Positions 23,445 to 35,385 of a DNA stretch of 64,000 nucleotides are shown here, piece by piece. The DNA lies in assembly GCF_000516985.1 (NCBI RefSeq), contig NW_006917093.1, positions 5,008,014 through 5,072,013 of the forward strand, in the 5' to 3' direction. Below the pieces are notes generated by a model. It saw nothing but the letters and a program-made list of their open reading frames with translations. It was not told where the DNA came from and searched no databases. Origin of the DNA: Pestalotiopsis fici W106-1 (taxonomy: Eukaryota; Ascomycota; Sordariomycetes; Amphisphaeriales; Sporocadaceae). The translations under genes and the position numbers were made by a program. The stretch's first letter is position 1. Every line of letters starts with the position of its first letter.

Positions 23445-26400
23445 CCTCTGAGAGACATTGACAAGTCCTCTTTTCTGGTAATGTTTCTTTCTTTCTTGTT
23501 CGTCTTCCCCCTTGTCGTCATGTGCGTTTAGTTATTGGAGTCGAGTAACGGCCAAGGTTCAACTGAATTACATATACGGGCTTCTTTCGGCTATTATAGT
23601 ACAGCTGCTCGCTTGCGGATAAACTCGTGCAACACCAGGACTTGGTGTGCGGCGTGTCATCCGCACTCGTCTGGATACTAATTGTTCTAATATCTCACGA
23701 CCAGGTAGAGAAGGGCATTTTCATGGAAACGGAAGAGTAAGAGGCGAGACAGGAACAGTCAACGTGGTGTATGCGTTTGGACCTGGCACCCTCTGACTTT
23801 CTCAGCAGGCCGCTGTCTAAAACGCCTTCATGCCGGGAAATTTCTTCTGGGGGAGCTGCCGGTGCTCGGATAAGCGAGACAGGCAATATAATTAGGCTGC
23901 TGTGTGCATAAATGAGGCGCACTTTGCAATTGGCTCCGGCGGATGTGCAGAGCTGCATATAGAGGCCATGTTGCTCGAAGAGTTTTATGTGTGACATGCT
24001 CTCATCATCTCAGAATTCTTGGTGCATACAAGTAAACGTTGACGTTGAAAATGGATCCATGACATACCCTACAATATCGAAACAACCCTTCTCAGTTCAA
24101 GACAAAACGGAGGAGAAAAAGCTCTCTTGCACATGCTTAATTTGAAGCTGGGCACGTTGCACAAACATTTCATCGATTGTTCAAGAATGATTATTGAGCC
24201 GAAGTATGCGACCCAAGGCAAGCCTCTGAAGCTGGATATTGTAGCCGGAGCAAGATCTGATGATACTATTCGCCAAAATATCAAACTTCGCCTTGGACAA
24301 AGAGATTCAAAGAGAGACGGTGTGATCTTGTTCGGTATCACTCACACATCGGGGTTGTTGGACCGAGCATATCTGCTTTGGTTTTTCGGCCGGGATCTAC
24401 TTTACCTGATTGCAAGCATCCAGGGACCCAGGTTTGAGGAGTTGTTGCTCTATAACGGGTACACGAGAAAAAGCTTGTGTTTTCTTGTTCGCATGATCAC
24501 CTCGACCCGCACCACACAATGGTGACGCCACACCAAACGAATTGATGATGGAGTAGCGTATAATGGAATCTCTCAATGTCAAGGCACCAGAAATCAATCA
24601 TGTACGGTGGTTGTTCCGTAGTGCCTTTGTGGAACGAAGCAGCGCAATGCCACCATTCAACCGGTGATTTCTCAAGCATCGAGTACACTTCATAAACATG
24701 CAAAGCATCTTTGTGTCTACTTTCTTGTCGTAGTGTGTGGGTATAAGTGAGTGTGGCAACTGTATCGCATATCGCGCTCGCAAGGGGACAGCCCGTTCCC
24801 GCATGATGCCTCGCAAGCTCCGGATCGATAAAGAGAAAATGCGACGTCTTGGCGATTATAATGCTTTATAAACGAAGGTGCGTGACCAAGGTGCGTGACC
24901 AAGGAAAGAGACCAAGGAAAGAGACCAAGGAAAGAGACCAAGGAAAGAGACCAAGGAAAGAGACCAAGGAAAGAGACCAAGGAAAAAGACCAAGGAAAGA
25001 GACCAAGGAGGGTGGACCTGGGAATCAATGCCGCCAGCAGAGCGGCCGAGCAGCAGCCGTACCTGGACTCTGTTTGTCGTACAAGGTCGCACAAGGGTGG
25101 TTTAGTAGTGGTTTGAGCTGTATTAGCCGGATCTGCACGATGAAAGTTAGTATCCCGCTCTTGGGGGATTACCACCAATGCCTTGGCGTGAAAGACTATC
25201 GCGTTCCCGTGGTTGCGTGGATCCGTCTGTCGTCTCTCCTTGCTTTCTCATGTCCAGGAGATTAACACACCGGGACCTTGTCGCTGCCCGGGCCGACGTG
25301 CAAAAGGCCCCTGGAAGAAATCAAGAACTTTAAACTTTGGCGGCACAATTCCTATTGGTTCCCAGCTGTTGCTTTCTCGAACCGAAATAATCTCGCCTGG
25401 TCCATATTTGGGAATTGAATGAAACTTGTCTTCTCTTGTTCTTGTCCAAGGGGGTATGAGGGGGCCTTGACAACCGTCGACCTCGTGCTCAGTCGCCCAA
25501 TGTCAATTTCCTGGCTCGTGCCATTGACTTGCGACTACACTCGGCTCCATGGCGTATAGTGTTCCGCCAACAAGTTGACTGCGCCTCAATATTGGTCTCA
25601 ATATGGAGAGTTCCTCGTTTTGGTGAGTGTCATTCTGTGCCGCTGTCGCAATGCAGCGCACAATATAACGACGACGGGTGGCTTTCATTGGGCAAGCATA
25701 AATTCCCCTAGATGCAGCCAGGGTCCGAGAATCTCTGGGCGCGACAACACCCATCACTACTATGTACACATGGATGAGGTCTTTTGCGAGTCCAACCCGT
25801 TCGCAGACTTGGGGTATCATCCGACGAGCTGCCGGGGCCCGCGACCACCACCTTCTTTGATATGTCCCCACTTCCCCAGACTTTTTCTCTATAGCCTAAA
25901 GTCGAGAGGTTGGGTGGGCTATAGTCGGAAGTGGAGGCTATAGCACGGAGTAAAGGTGTGTCGCATGTACGTAGATCCTCCAGCAGTATATTGACATGGC
26001 TCTTGTCGAGCAACTTCCAACGTGTATATTGGTTCTGCACAGACATCTGGTGGACTATTCTTGGTGGGTTTGTCCCTTTTCTCCGACGTCAACCAACGTA
26101 CGATGTTTGACGTGTGTGTACCCACGCGGTGTTTCTTTTGGTTCTCTGTTCTCTCTGCAACCTCCCTGCCGTAGCTTGCCAGTAGCCCGAGACCGATGAT
26201 TTGAATTCGTTCACCGCCGTCGCCTCACATGCCTTGGGGGCCAGCATTGATGCGATGCAGGGATGCTTCTGCTAGCTGCAGATGAGGCAAAGAAAAGAAG
26301 ATGAGAGGGAAGAAGAAGAAGTCATCTCCACAGGAGCAACTCTGAATTCTCGGTTACGGAAAGCCGTCCGTCTTGTGCCGTTAGCTTGATGCGCGATTGC

Positions 26401-27352
26401 GGCGCTCAAGTTTAGATGCCAACAACCATCGAGCATGTGCTATTGATCAAGCGAGATTCATCTGTCGCTAGCAACGTGCCAATGCCATTAAATGTCTCTA
26501 TTTGCCGTCTGGAAACTTCCTTTACCAACGGCCTGGAACGAGGCGCCTGGCGCGCATGCGTCTGTGTAATCAAGGACATATTACCTACGCAATCCTACCC
26601 TAGTAACAAGGCCAACTATCCTTTTCGTACCCGGTTTCGACCAATAGTGACACGAAATCATGACCTCGTTTACTTTCTTTTTTCCACAATGATCTGGAAT
26701 TGTAAATTCTGCTCGCGTGGGATCCGAGCGGCCTCGTGGTCGATCTGCTGACATGGCCGATTGACGAAAGTCTACGACGACGGATGTTTCTGTTGGTTGC
26801 CATTCTGCAGGGAGATTCGGATAGTTCACGGAGAAGAGAACCATTTTCAAGGCAAGTGCAGTCGTTGCAGCAGGGGCCAAGGGTGAGATGCCATGATGAA
26901 TTGGGGATTCATATCCGCCACAACTTGTACCTACCATCATATCATGATTACGCCGTCTTGAGTTGTCCAGCCTCGAACCAACGAATGACAAACCAGGGGA
27001 GCCCTCCCACATGGTAGAAGTGTTGCATGATGGAAGGACCCTGCAATGCATGGTCAACGGCAATGTATGTATCAGTTCTCTCGGCCCTGTCCAATGGTTC
27101 CACTCGGTCTATCGGGGCCAAATCACACGGCCCTTTGTCTTTCTCTGTCTTGTGTTTTGGGTAACATTCAGTTTGTTCGTCCACGCCACAGTCGAGGTCA
27201 TATATCTGAGCCATAGGCCGTGGTTGGGTAAACTTTCCTCTTCAATGCATCTGGGTTGATTGGTCTTGTCAAAGCGCTCCTTGTTTTACCATTATTCCGC
27301 CCGCTTCCATTCTCTCTAGTCTCATTGGGCGCCAGTATAGGATCCCGTCGAG
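23445..27352. other. 3.9-kb gene-poor intergenic region
   Basis: Divergent region between the rhodopsin-domain gene and the tyrosinase gene. It contains the 13-base minisatellite at 24878-25007. Many frames of 60-160 codons open on both strands, but none shows a recognisable motif, signal peptide followed by ordered sequence, or consistent splice structure. Confidence 0.5.
24878..25007. repeat. 13-base minisatellite, ten units
   Basis: Ten head-to-tail 13-base units. The first two read GTGCGTGACCAAG and the next eight GAAAGAGACCAAG, with one GAAAAAGACCAAG variant at 24982-24994. Because 13 is not a multiple of three, all frames stay open and produce a 39-base, 13-residue protein period (KERDQGKRPRKET) that is an artefact of the repeat. 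Confidence 0.97.
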
Positions 27353-28595
27353 ATGAAGTTGTCCCTGTGGGCTTTATTCGCACTGACATCAGCGGCTTCT
27401 TCCTATACTCCAGAGTCGACTTTGAGCACAGATATACTCGCCATTGCAAGTCTTGCCAAGCTAGCGGCATCTGTCGCTGAGGGTAGCTTAGCCGACCTGC
27501 TCGCCGCCAATGGCGTCTCGCAGGAATGTAACATTCTCGAGGTGGGCGTCAGGCGTGAATAGTGCGTACTGCAAACCATTAATGTAATCCGTTCATGTAC
27601 TTGTTACTGACTTGCCGTTCAGCTCTACTTTGACCAACAAGGAAAAGCTTGCCTATACAAACGCTGTCAAGTGTCTCATGTCCAAGCCCGCTCAGACTCC
27701 AGCCGACCAAGTCCCGGGAGCCAAGTCCAGATATGATGATTTCGTGGCAACCCACGTGAATCAGACCATCAGCATACATGCCACTGGTAACTTTTTGTCG
27801 TGGCACAGATACTTCTCGTGGGCATTCGAGCAGGCCTTGAGGGATGAATGCGGCTATGAAGGGTATCTGCCGTACTGGAACTGGGGAAAGTCAGCTTTGG
27901 ACCCCATCCACTCGCCATACTTTGACGGCAGCGAATACTCGCAAGGTGGCAATGGCATCTATGCTGAGCACAATTGTACCGACGCTTTGGGCACTGGTCT
28001 CAATTGTATCCCGCCCGGTGAGGGTGGTGGTTGTGTCGAGACGGGCCCTTATGTTGGTATCATGGCCAACATCTCAGCCACCGCTCCAACTCTGACGGCA
28101 GCCAATGTCACTGCCGGATCATTCCTCGGCTATCAACCTCGTTGCATCCGCCGTGATGTATCACCATGGGTCTCTAGCCAGTGGTCTACGGATCAGCAGT
28201 CCTTTGACCTGTTGACCAATCCACTGTATCAGACGGGCATTGGAGCCTTCCAGGACCGGCTTCAAGGAGACTTTGATGCTGGATTCTTTGGCTTACATTC
28301 CGGTGGACACTACACCATCGGCGGCGATCCTGGAGGCGACTTCTTCAATTCGCCGAATGACCCCATGTTCTGGCTACATCACTCCCAAATAGACCGAACG
28401 TGGTGGATCTGGCAAAATCAGCTTCCCCTCAACCGCACTTTACAGATCTCGGGCACCAATACGGTATTCAACACTCCACCGAGCGCAAACACAACTTTGG
28501 AAGACACAATCAATCTAGGCATCATCCGTGACCCGCTGGCTATAAAACACCACTTGAGCACAGTTGCCGGGCCATACTGTTATATTTATGTTTAA
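27353..28595 (+). CDS. Secreted short tyrosinase / catechol oxidase
   Basis: Two exons, 27353-27561 and 27623-28595, joined over a 61-base GTGCGT..TTCAG intron, giving 393 residues. The protein begins with a signal peptide (MKLSLWALFALTSAASS). CuA ligands appear at about His114, His122 and His131 (THVNQTISIH and LSWHRYF), and CuB ligands at about His295 and His299 (HSGGH) with His322/323 in FWLHHSQIDR. These are the six histidines of type-3 copper proteins. The enzyme oxidises phenols to quinones; secreted short tyrosinases of this kind lack the C-terminal lid propeptide of long fungal tyrosinases, and none is present here. Whether it has monophenolase activity or only diphenolase activity cannot be told. 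There is no RiPP-type or melanin cluster partner next to it. Confidence 0.92.
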
Positions 28596-30063
28596 ATTCG
28601 AGGACTGATCCTCGGCAGTAGCAATTTCAAGCGTGAAAAACTAAAACTTTTACTTTGGGCGTTACGACTGGGTAATGACTATATATTATTATTGCATTTT
28701 CAGTGTTTCTTTGTATTTCATTTTGTTGCATCTCCATAGACAATAACGTAATAGCAGGAGTACAACAATAGACCTCGTCTGCTCCCGCCTTTGCCGGAAT
28801 TTCACATTCTGAACGTTTACACAGAAAAGGGACAAAATTTAGCTGACTACTTTTCCAAATGCACACACAATCAATGGAAATCAACGTGGTGGGTACAAAA
28901 GAAGATCCAGTGCGAGTCAAGTCGACCCAGGCAGAAGGATCAAGCTAACAGCCCTATGGGGTGTAGTATACATAGTAGTCAAACTAGCCCTGTTATTATA
29001 CTTGGACTGGACTGGTGTTGTGGCACCAAGTGCCCCTCCTTGTAAGCCCTTCATCACTAGCATTATAAGCGTTATCAAACCATTGGCCAAGTATGGTGAT
29101 GTCATTACATCGAACCATGGGAATTACGACTTGGACAGCCCAGCGCCATTTTGCACTCAGCTGAGGCTCATCGCATACTAGATTTCACTCCCATCATCCT
29201 GAAAACGAACCATGATCTGCAGCGAAACTAGAAATATAATCAGCATCGCTCGATAATACTTGGATCGCAACGGCGGATCGAAGACTGCCCGAGCTCAATG
29301 CGGGTACTTGAATGGAAAAATAGGGAAGGGCAAAGGAATAATAAGCAAACACAGCAGGCCAAATGTCCAAGATTAGTGTAATTTTCAAGGTCCCGATGCG
29401 AGGTTGATGGCCGATCCATGACAGATTAACAAGAATAGCCCACTGGGGACGGGCGAAAAACATGCCGTCCACATACGGGTTTAAAGGAGTTGTGTGGATC
29501 GCTAGCATGCGAGTGCGAACACAGCCCGTTGGCCAGTGCCGGTGCACAGATGCCGGTGCACAGAGTAGGTATGCACTTGGCTGTCCCAAGTAAGGAACTG
29601 ACCTACGCAACTAGACAGCCGTAGCTCAGCTTCTCAGTGGCTTTGAAATCCAAAAAAGCGTCTGTTACAGGCCTCTATTACCGTTTCTCTACAATCTGCG
29701 TATGCATCAAAAGGACTAATGAAAGCACGATTCATTCTCTCTAGGAAGAGCCTACAAACTGTGGCTAATGGTCTTGGCTCTGTACAAACACAAGGGCTGA
29801 GTTATGCCGAATCGCATTCGCATTTTACCATGGATCTTGGATTGCTCATGTCTACTATGTATCGAGTGCTACGTTGGGAGGTCAAAATGTCGTCTATAAC
29901 TATAGATCTTGTGCCCCGTGATGAAGAAAGTTGTTATCAGACAGAAGCACATACAGAATTACATACGTACACCACAACAGCATCCATCACTTCCGGGACT
30001 CGAAACTTTTCTCCATCTCTCAATCCCGACTTATAAGCAGACCGAGTGCAGAATTCCTACACC
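28596..30063. other. Intergenic, tyrosinase 3' / DUF2306 5'
   Basis: No gene recognised. It holds a perfect 14-base direct duplication (TGCCGGTGCACAGA at 29537-29550 and 29551-29564). An open minus-strand frame at 29194-29610 has no recognisable motif. Confidence 0.5.
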
Positions 30064-31298
30064 ATGGTTCAATCCGACCGACCGCCAGCCAACGGCTTTG
30101 TGGCACGAGCCCGCAAGGTCTATAACCCCATTGGCTTTTCCAAGGGCTACAACTTTGTCCTGTGGTTCATCTTTCTCGGAGCCCTCTTGGGCTTCACCCT
30201 CGCCCGCCTCCAGTACCTCGACATCTGGGGCGTCTTTTGTGGCGACCAGGGCTCCTCCGGTGCCCTTCCGGGCGAGTGTTTCTACTACACCCGGCCCGGA
30301 CCCGATCAGATTGGCATCATCCTCCACCTGGGCTGTATTCTGCCAGCCTCGTTGCTGGCGTGCGTACAGTTCATCCCCGTAATAAGGCACAAGGCCATCA
30401 TTGTACACCGGATCAACGGCTGGCTTGTCCTCCTACTGAGCGTGATCGCCACTGTTGGCGCCTTCTTGATGGCCCGTAACAGCGTCGGAGGTGGCATTGA
30501 TGTCCAGATGGGTATTGGCGTGATTGGTATCATGTTTGTGGCATCTTTGATTTTGGCCGTTGTCAATGTGAAGCGTCTTCAGATTGAACAACACCGTGCT
30601 TGGATGCTGAGGGCTTGGTTTTACGCTGGTAAGTATGGGACCTATCACACAAGCACGTTTCTTCGTTTCATACTACAAGGAAACAGTCCGAGCAGAAAAT
30701 TAACGTATACCTCTGGTGATGTAGGAACCATTATCACCATGCGCATCATCCTCATCCTCTCTGCCATGATAATTTCCAGCATAGGCGGCTATTATCACAC
30801 TCAGCCCTGCGATAAGCTTGAGTATATGCTTGGGAGTGCCAATGCCACGAGGAGCCTGTATCCAGAGTGCGCCAGCTATTTCTCTGGCGCAAACCCAGCT
30901 CAACAAGCAGTCGTGGCCGCCAATTTCAATGGCAACGTTGCAGAGATTGGATCCAGTTTTAACGCAACCTTTGGGCCAGCTTTCTGGTTGGCGTTTGCCC
31001 TACACGCCGTGGGAATAGAGATTTATGTGAGTTTTGATGCGGACATAGCCCGAAAACGTCCTTTTCAGTATGGCGAAACTAACATGCAAATTAGCTACAC
31101 CTTACACCGGCAGAAGCCGAGCGCCTCAGGAACGTATCTTACCAACGCCAGGTCGAGGCTGGGATGAGGTATCCAGGCCGAGCTGGTCTCACCGCCGATC
31201 GATTGGGCGATGCCGAGACCTGGAAGCCAAAGAAAGATGGAAAAGAGACAGACCTGTCTGCTGATTCGGAGTCTCAGCTCCAGGCTCCTTCCCGATAA
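30064..31298 (+). CDS. DUF2306 integral membrane protein
   Basis: Three exons, 30064-30628, 30725-31026 and 31095-31298, total 356 residues. The ATG at 30064 has a good fungal context (ACACCATGG). Introns of 96 and 68 bases are GT..AG. Signature segments include HRINGWLVLLLSVIATVGAF and EQHRAWMLRAWFYAG, typical of the DUF2306 family of predicted multi-pass membrane proteins. The spliced C-terminus reads YLHLTPAEAERLRNVSYQR, a conserved juxtamembrane block, followed by a polar tail; without the second intron the frame would diverge into unrelated sequence. About seven membrane helices are visible. The function of the family is unknown to me; nothing in the context suggests one. Confidence 0.87.
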
Positions 31299-31639
31299 TT
31301 GCTCCTTGAACGTCAGACTATCCCGTTCTAGATTCTAGTAGATGTTCGTCGCTAGACGTCAAAATCAGCATCTTGAACGGGTCGGTCTGATGAAGGGTGA
31401 ATTATTTATGCAGCGACTGATAGAAACTGTTACGAACCTAGACAAGACCGCAAGAATTGAGTGGTGCATTTTTACATCTATTGAGCTGCCATTTGGGCCC
31501 CCCTTCTCTTTATAAGTGACTGGATGCGCTTTCCTTTTATGTCATCTCATGAGCTCTTGGGCTCTGATTATATGTTACATGTTGTGTACAAATTTTCTAG
31601 CTTTATTGCATGAGACACCCTCCCTATGAAAGGTCCTTT
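31299..31639. other. Short convergent 3' spacer
   Basis: 341 bases between two stop codons facing each other (DUF2306 gene and AIM41). AT-rich; expected to hold both polyadenylation sites. No other feature seen. Confidence 0.6.
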
Positions 31640-32233
31640 TTATCCAATGACTTCCTTGACAATCTTGGCTAGCTCGGCCTTCTCGACACTCTTGCCCTCG
31701 AGGGGTCCATTGGGAGCGAGCAGCTGCTTCATGACGTCTCCCAACTTGGCCTTGCTCTGGGCGCCCTCGCTGGTGAGCGCCGTCACGACGCCAGCCACCA
31801 CAGTCCGCAGCTCGTCCTCGCCGAGCACCTGGATGCCGCTGCCCGAGACGTACTCGTTGAGAATGACAATCTGCTCCTGCTCCTTGTCGGCGAGGTCGGC
31901 GCGGCCGGCGCCCGAGAACTCGGCGGCGGCGTCCTCGGAGGCCTTGGCCGTCTTGCGCAGCAGAGCGACGAGCTGGGCGTCGGTCTGGATTGGGTTCGCC
32001 GTCTTGGAGGCGTTGAGGGTCGCGGCCAGGATCGAGCGCAACACGGTCAGCCGCGCGGCGTCCTTGGCCCGCATGGCCGTCTTGAGGTCGCCCTTGAGCT
32101 TTTGCAGCAGCGGCGGCGGCGGCGGGTCGGACGAGTAGAAACGCACCAGACGGCGGGAGGCGGTAGGGTATGAGGGTGCCGGGCGGGCGCGCATGAAGCT
32201 CGAGGCGAGCCGTCTCGACATGAAGGCGGCCAT
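31640..32233 (-). CDS. AIM41: Mitochondrial YqeY-domain protein AIM41
   Basis: Single exon of 197 residues from ATG 32233. The N-terminus (MAAFMSRRLASSFMRARPAP, then RRLVRFYSSD) is a typical mitochondrial presequence with a likely cleavage before or within YSS. The mature part, LLQKLKGDLKTAMRAKDAAR then LTVLRSILAATLNASK, is the YqeY/GatB-related helical domain and runs to the end (GDVMKQLLAPNGPLEG, VEKAELAKIVKEVIG). Yeast Aim41 is a mitochondrial protein linked by genetics to mitochondrial inheritance; the YqeY domain resembles the tRNA-binding tail of GatB amidotransferase, but catalytic activity is not expected. An upstream in-frame extension exists but lacks the presequence logic. Confidence 0.9.
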   Translation of the reverse strand: MAAFMSRRLASSFMRARPAPSYPTASRRLVRFYSSDPPPPPLLQKLKGDLKTAMRAKDAARLTVLRSILAATLNASKTANPIQTDAQLVALLRKTAKASEDAAAEFSGAGRADLADKEQEQIVILNEYVSGSGIQVLGEDELRTVVAGVVTALTSEGAQSKAKLGDVMKQLLAPNGPLEGKSVEKAELAKIVKEVIG

Positions 32234-33779
32234 GGTGATGCGACTTTGGTCGGATGTGATTGAGAGGGAGCCAGGAACAGCAAGCCGAGAACGAGACGTA
32301 TGACGGGGTAATAGCTCCAAAGCTATCCGCAGAGCTTCGACTAATACAATAAATCCGCTGACAAGTGACAGGCTTGATCACTACAGCCCAATCTAAACCT
32401 GGGGAGAAAATGGTTCAATGTGAAAAGCGAATTGGATTGTACACAGCTGGTCCGTCAAGGTAAAGATGATTCGAAACTCGACCTATCAGTCGCACTGACG
32501 ATGAAAGCTCAAGGACGAGGAAAATTTACAGCCAGCTGTTGATTGGTCAAATCACGTCTCCGGGGATGCATGGGGAGCTCAAGACGGGTCCAGGGCCCTT
32601 GCAGCAGGCCCCGGATTGCGGGATAGGTGCCGGAAACAGACGCTAGCTTAGCAACCAACTACCCGGTAGGTAAACAACTATTTTCTCACCTGGCGAGCTC
32701 TGGATGACTTGTACATATTTCGTGGAATATCTAAATTTATAGAAAGCTCACGGCTCCAATATTTCACTTATCCATTGTCTGATAGACTTGGAAAGCAGAC
32801 TCTGAGACTTGGAGACGTTCTCGTGTCACTGTTTTTATTGTTTGAAGCATGTCTACGGGAACAACTTGTTAAATGAGGTTGAAGGACCAACGACTAGCCT
32901 GGAGTGCCACGGTGCATATCATCTATGGTGATATGTGCGCAATCTCGTATCTGCTCGGGTCGAAGCAAATTGGTTTGATCCTGTTCCTGGCTGTCATCGT
33001 TGCAGTAGGTGCTGTTGTCAGCGAAGCCCGTCCGTCACATGGCGTCTCCAGTAATTGTGTCATGGGCATTTCTAGATACACAGAGAGTTCACTATAATAT
33101 TAGAAGCAGGCCAAAGACTTTCATGGCTGAATTTTACAATGCGTATAACTGTAATCAAAAGTCCATGGCCAGGTAAGTTTCATTAAAGATAGAATTCGCA
33201 AGGGGTTGGCCATACTATGACCACGTATCCAAGTTTACTACGTTTGTGGTAGGAACATTACATTACCCACCACCCACCGCCACCGCTGATTATCGCAATA
33301 GTCTCGATCCTCGGCCCCCAATCATCTCCTCCGAAGCTTTTCTTCATTGGATGTTGCTCATCCCACGTACCTGGCTCATATTCCCCTAAAATGCCGGCAG
33401 TAATCTTGAGAGGGAGGGGGAGATAGACTTTGGAAACGGTCGTGTGCAATGTTGGAAGCCACGGGGGAAACAGGCCCGGAGCTCTAAGCTTGAACATTGT
33501 GTAAACTTTAAATCAACCACTTCCCATGTATCATCGCCAAGGCACATTCCACGTACATATCTGACTTATTACCTTCATTGCTGCCTCTTTGCCCATCACC
33601 ATGCTCACTCGGACTTTCTTACATTCGCAACGTCGATTACATATCCTTCATCTTCTTTCACCATCCAGATTCAACTCCATGATACCGTGTTAAATGCTTG
33701 TCATCGACAAATTATCCCTTCCCGAGCGCCCAAACTTGAGACATCAAGATGTCAATACGCCAGATCTCGTACCATGGCC
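32234..33779. other. Intergenic between AIM41 and the methyltransferase gene
   Basis: Upstream of AIM41 and downstream of the methyltransferase. A 74-codon ATG frame at 32873-33097 carries one hydrophobic stretch (IGLILFLAVIVAVGAVV) but nothing else to support it. No repeat or RNA gene recognised. Confidence 0.5.
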
Positions 33780-35385
33780 TTATCGTTTGCGACCTATTGC
33801 TACATAGCTATTAAAAGTTAGCAAAGTTCCAATCTTTCTAGCTCTGGGCGAGACGCTTACACGGTGAAGTACGGCTGTTGAGTTGAAAGAAGTGTCAGCT
33901 CCAATTGGTTTGCAAAAGCCGCGCGCCATGCTTACTTTGAATGCCGGATTGCCAGCTTCGACCCTGGCCTTCTCTACCAATTCAATGAAATTCTCAATAG
34001 GCATCCTGCAACGTCATCAGCATTCACCAGATCACGTATGAGATGGCCATGGTGGAAGGACATGAATACATACCTGAGTCCCCGGCGAGATGTCATTGGC
34101 CATAGAGCGAGCGAATACAACAGCTCGTCCACGTTCGCCTTGTTCCAGGCGCCCAGTTGACGTTCTTGAGCATCTGTGTGCCATCACGCATTAGCTGTGT
34201 CAGGTGCTGTCGGGTGTTTTGAGGCATACCCGTAGGCCATTCGCACAGCGGCAACTCAAATGATGTCTCTTCTACATCGACAAAGCCACCAGCTCGGAGC
34301 AGTGCCCCGAGGCGCATTCCTACTCGTGGGTCCTTTCCCAGTCGAGACATTGCTTCCATATATCTACTGCTCCATTGCCGCAGAGCACCATCTTGGTCAT
34401 ATTTCAGCTTTCGTCGTACCTAGGCTCGAGCAGACACACAAAACTCACCATCTGGATAGTTGCCGCTCGGACATTGTACATTGAGGTAGATCTCAAGGCA
34501 TTGCACCCAGCCGTTCCGAACCAGCACACGCCGTATCTCTCGGATGTATTGGCTCCATCGATCAGCATTGATACCGTCGTTGACCATTCTGCTTTGCACT
34601 AGATCAAAATAACCATTCTCGTAGGGAATACTGTATGCAATCCATCAGCACTTGGTGGGCATCGTGTCGCTGCGCATGAGGGACTACCCACGATTCATTC
34701 AGATCGCACTGATACTGGTACAAATTGTTTGGTGTCCCAAAAGGCATCATCAAGGTCGACACATCGACAGCGTGAACCTGACGTGCACGTATTAGCAACT
34801 CTGATGTCGTGGTACCGAAGCTTGGGCACCAGAGAGGAGAAAAAAGTTGTTGTTTTTCTTCTGGTGCTCCTTGGAAGTGAGTTTTACGCCAATGGGTGCA
34901 TATATGTTTTTACGGTCACTTGGGTCCTGATTGTGTATCGAAGGGGCTCGAATGAGTGGTTTATGATCGCTCGTCAAATATGGTTGAAGAAGAAGGATAT
35001 CCCACCTCACAATTTGGATAATTATGGGCAACGTCAATTGCCCAACTTCCATTCCCTGTTCCGCAGTCGAGTGTTCGGCGCAAAGCTTGGGGATTCGGCA
35101 ATACAAGACGATTCGTTTTCATCATGATTATCTGATGCATCCACATCAGTCGCTGATTTTCTTGCTGTCAAATGTCAGTATGGCCCTTCAGCCCATGGAG
35201 ACTTCGTACCTCATCAACAGGAACGAAATATGCTCTATTATCACGGGATAGGCGATGGTAGTACCGGCCATGATATTCGAATGTTTCGTCATGTTCCTCG
35301 GGGAGTTCGTCGAGTTCGTCGCTACTAGGCGATTAGCGGATCAAAAACCCAGCATTGCAACTGCATCAGAATCTTACTCTTCCAT
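33780..35385 (-). CDS. SAM-dependent methyltransferase, ten exons (LaeA-like class)
   Basis: Ten exons: 35385-35378, 35324-35210, 35164-35006, 34777-34692, 34630-34449, 34391-34230, 34173-34074, 34005-33936, 33874-33861 and 33807-33780. They sum to 924 bases, 307 residues, with every junction GT..AG. Exons 1 and 9 are only 8 and 14 bases. Motif I is LDCGTGNGSWAIDVA near residues 73-87; CEVHAVDVS and YQYQCDLNE follow as the SAM-binding acidic and post-II regions, then GINADRWSQYIREIRRVL and WVQCLEIYLNVQ, and the tail RMPIENFIELVEKARVEAG ending YVAIGRK. This is the class I methyltransferase fold of the broad fungal family that includes LaeA and many secondary-metabolism or unknown enzymes. Substrate is unknown. 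Intron 3 is unusually long at 228 bases. A naive ORF view would call this a pseudogene; the splice solution shows it is intact. Confidence 0.85.

Noticed and set aside
24127..24525. 132-codon plus-strand frame near the minisatellite
   Set aside because: No recognisable family; the opposite strand is also open over most of it.
24849..25116. Repetitive KERDQGKRPRKET protein frames
   Set aside because: Pure by-product of the 13-base minisatellite, which leaves all three frames open.
29537..29564. Two 14-base direct copies as part of a CRISPR-like or minisatellite array
   Set aside because: Only two copies directly adjacent, without spacers; a simple local duplication.
27353..31298. Tyrosinase plus DUF2306 as a secondary-metabolite or RiPP cluster
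   Set aside because: No precursor peptide with repeats, no UstY-type protein, no PKS or NRPS and no dedicated transporter is next to them; the flanks are housekeeping genes.
32873..33097. 74-codon ATG frame with one hydrophobic segment
   Set aside because: A single hydrophobic stretch in a short frame is weak evidence; no signal-peptide logic and no conserved residues.
33780..35385. Methyltransferase pseudogene
   Set aside because: First impression from scattered fragments in different phases. A full set of GT..AG junctions restores an uninterrupted 307-residue protein.
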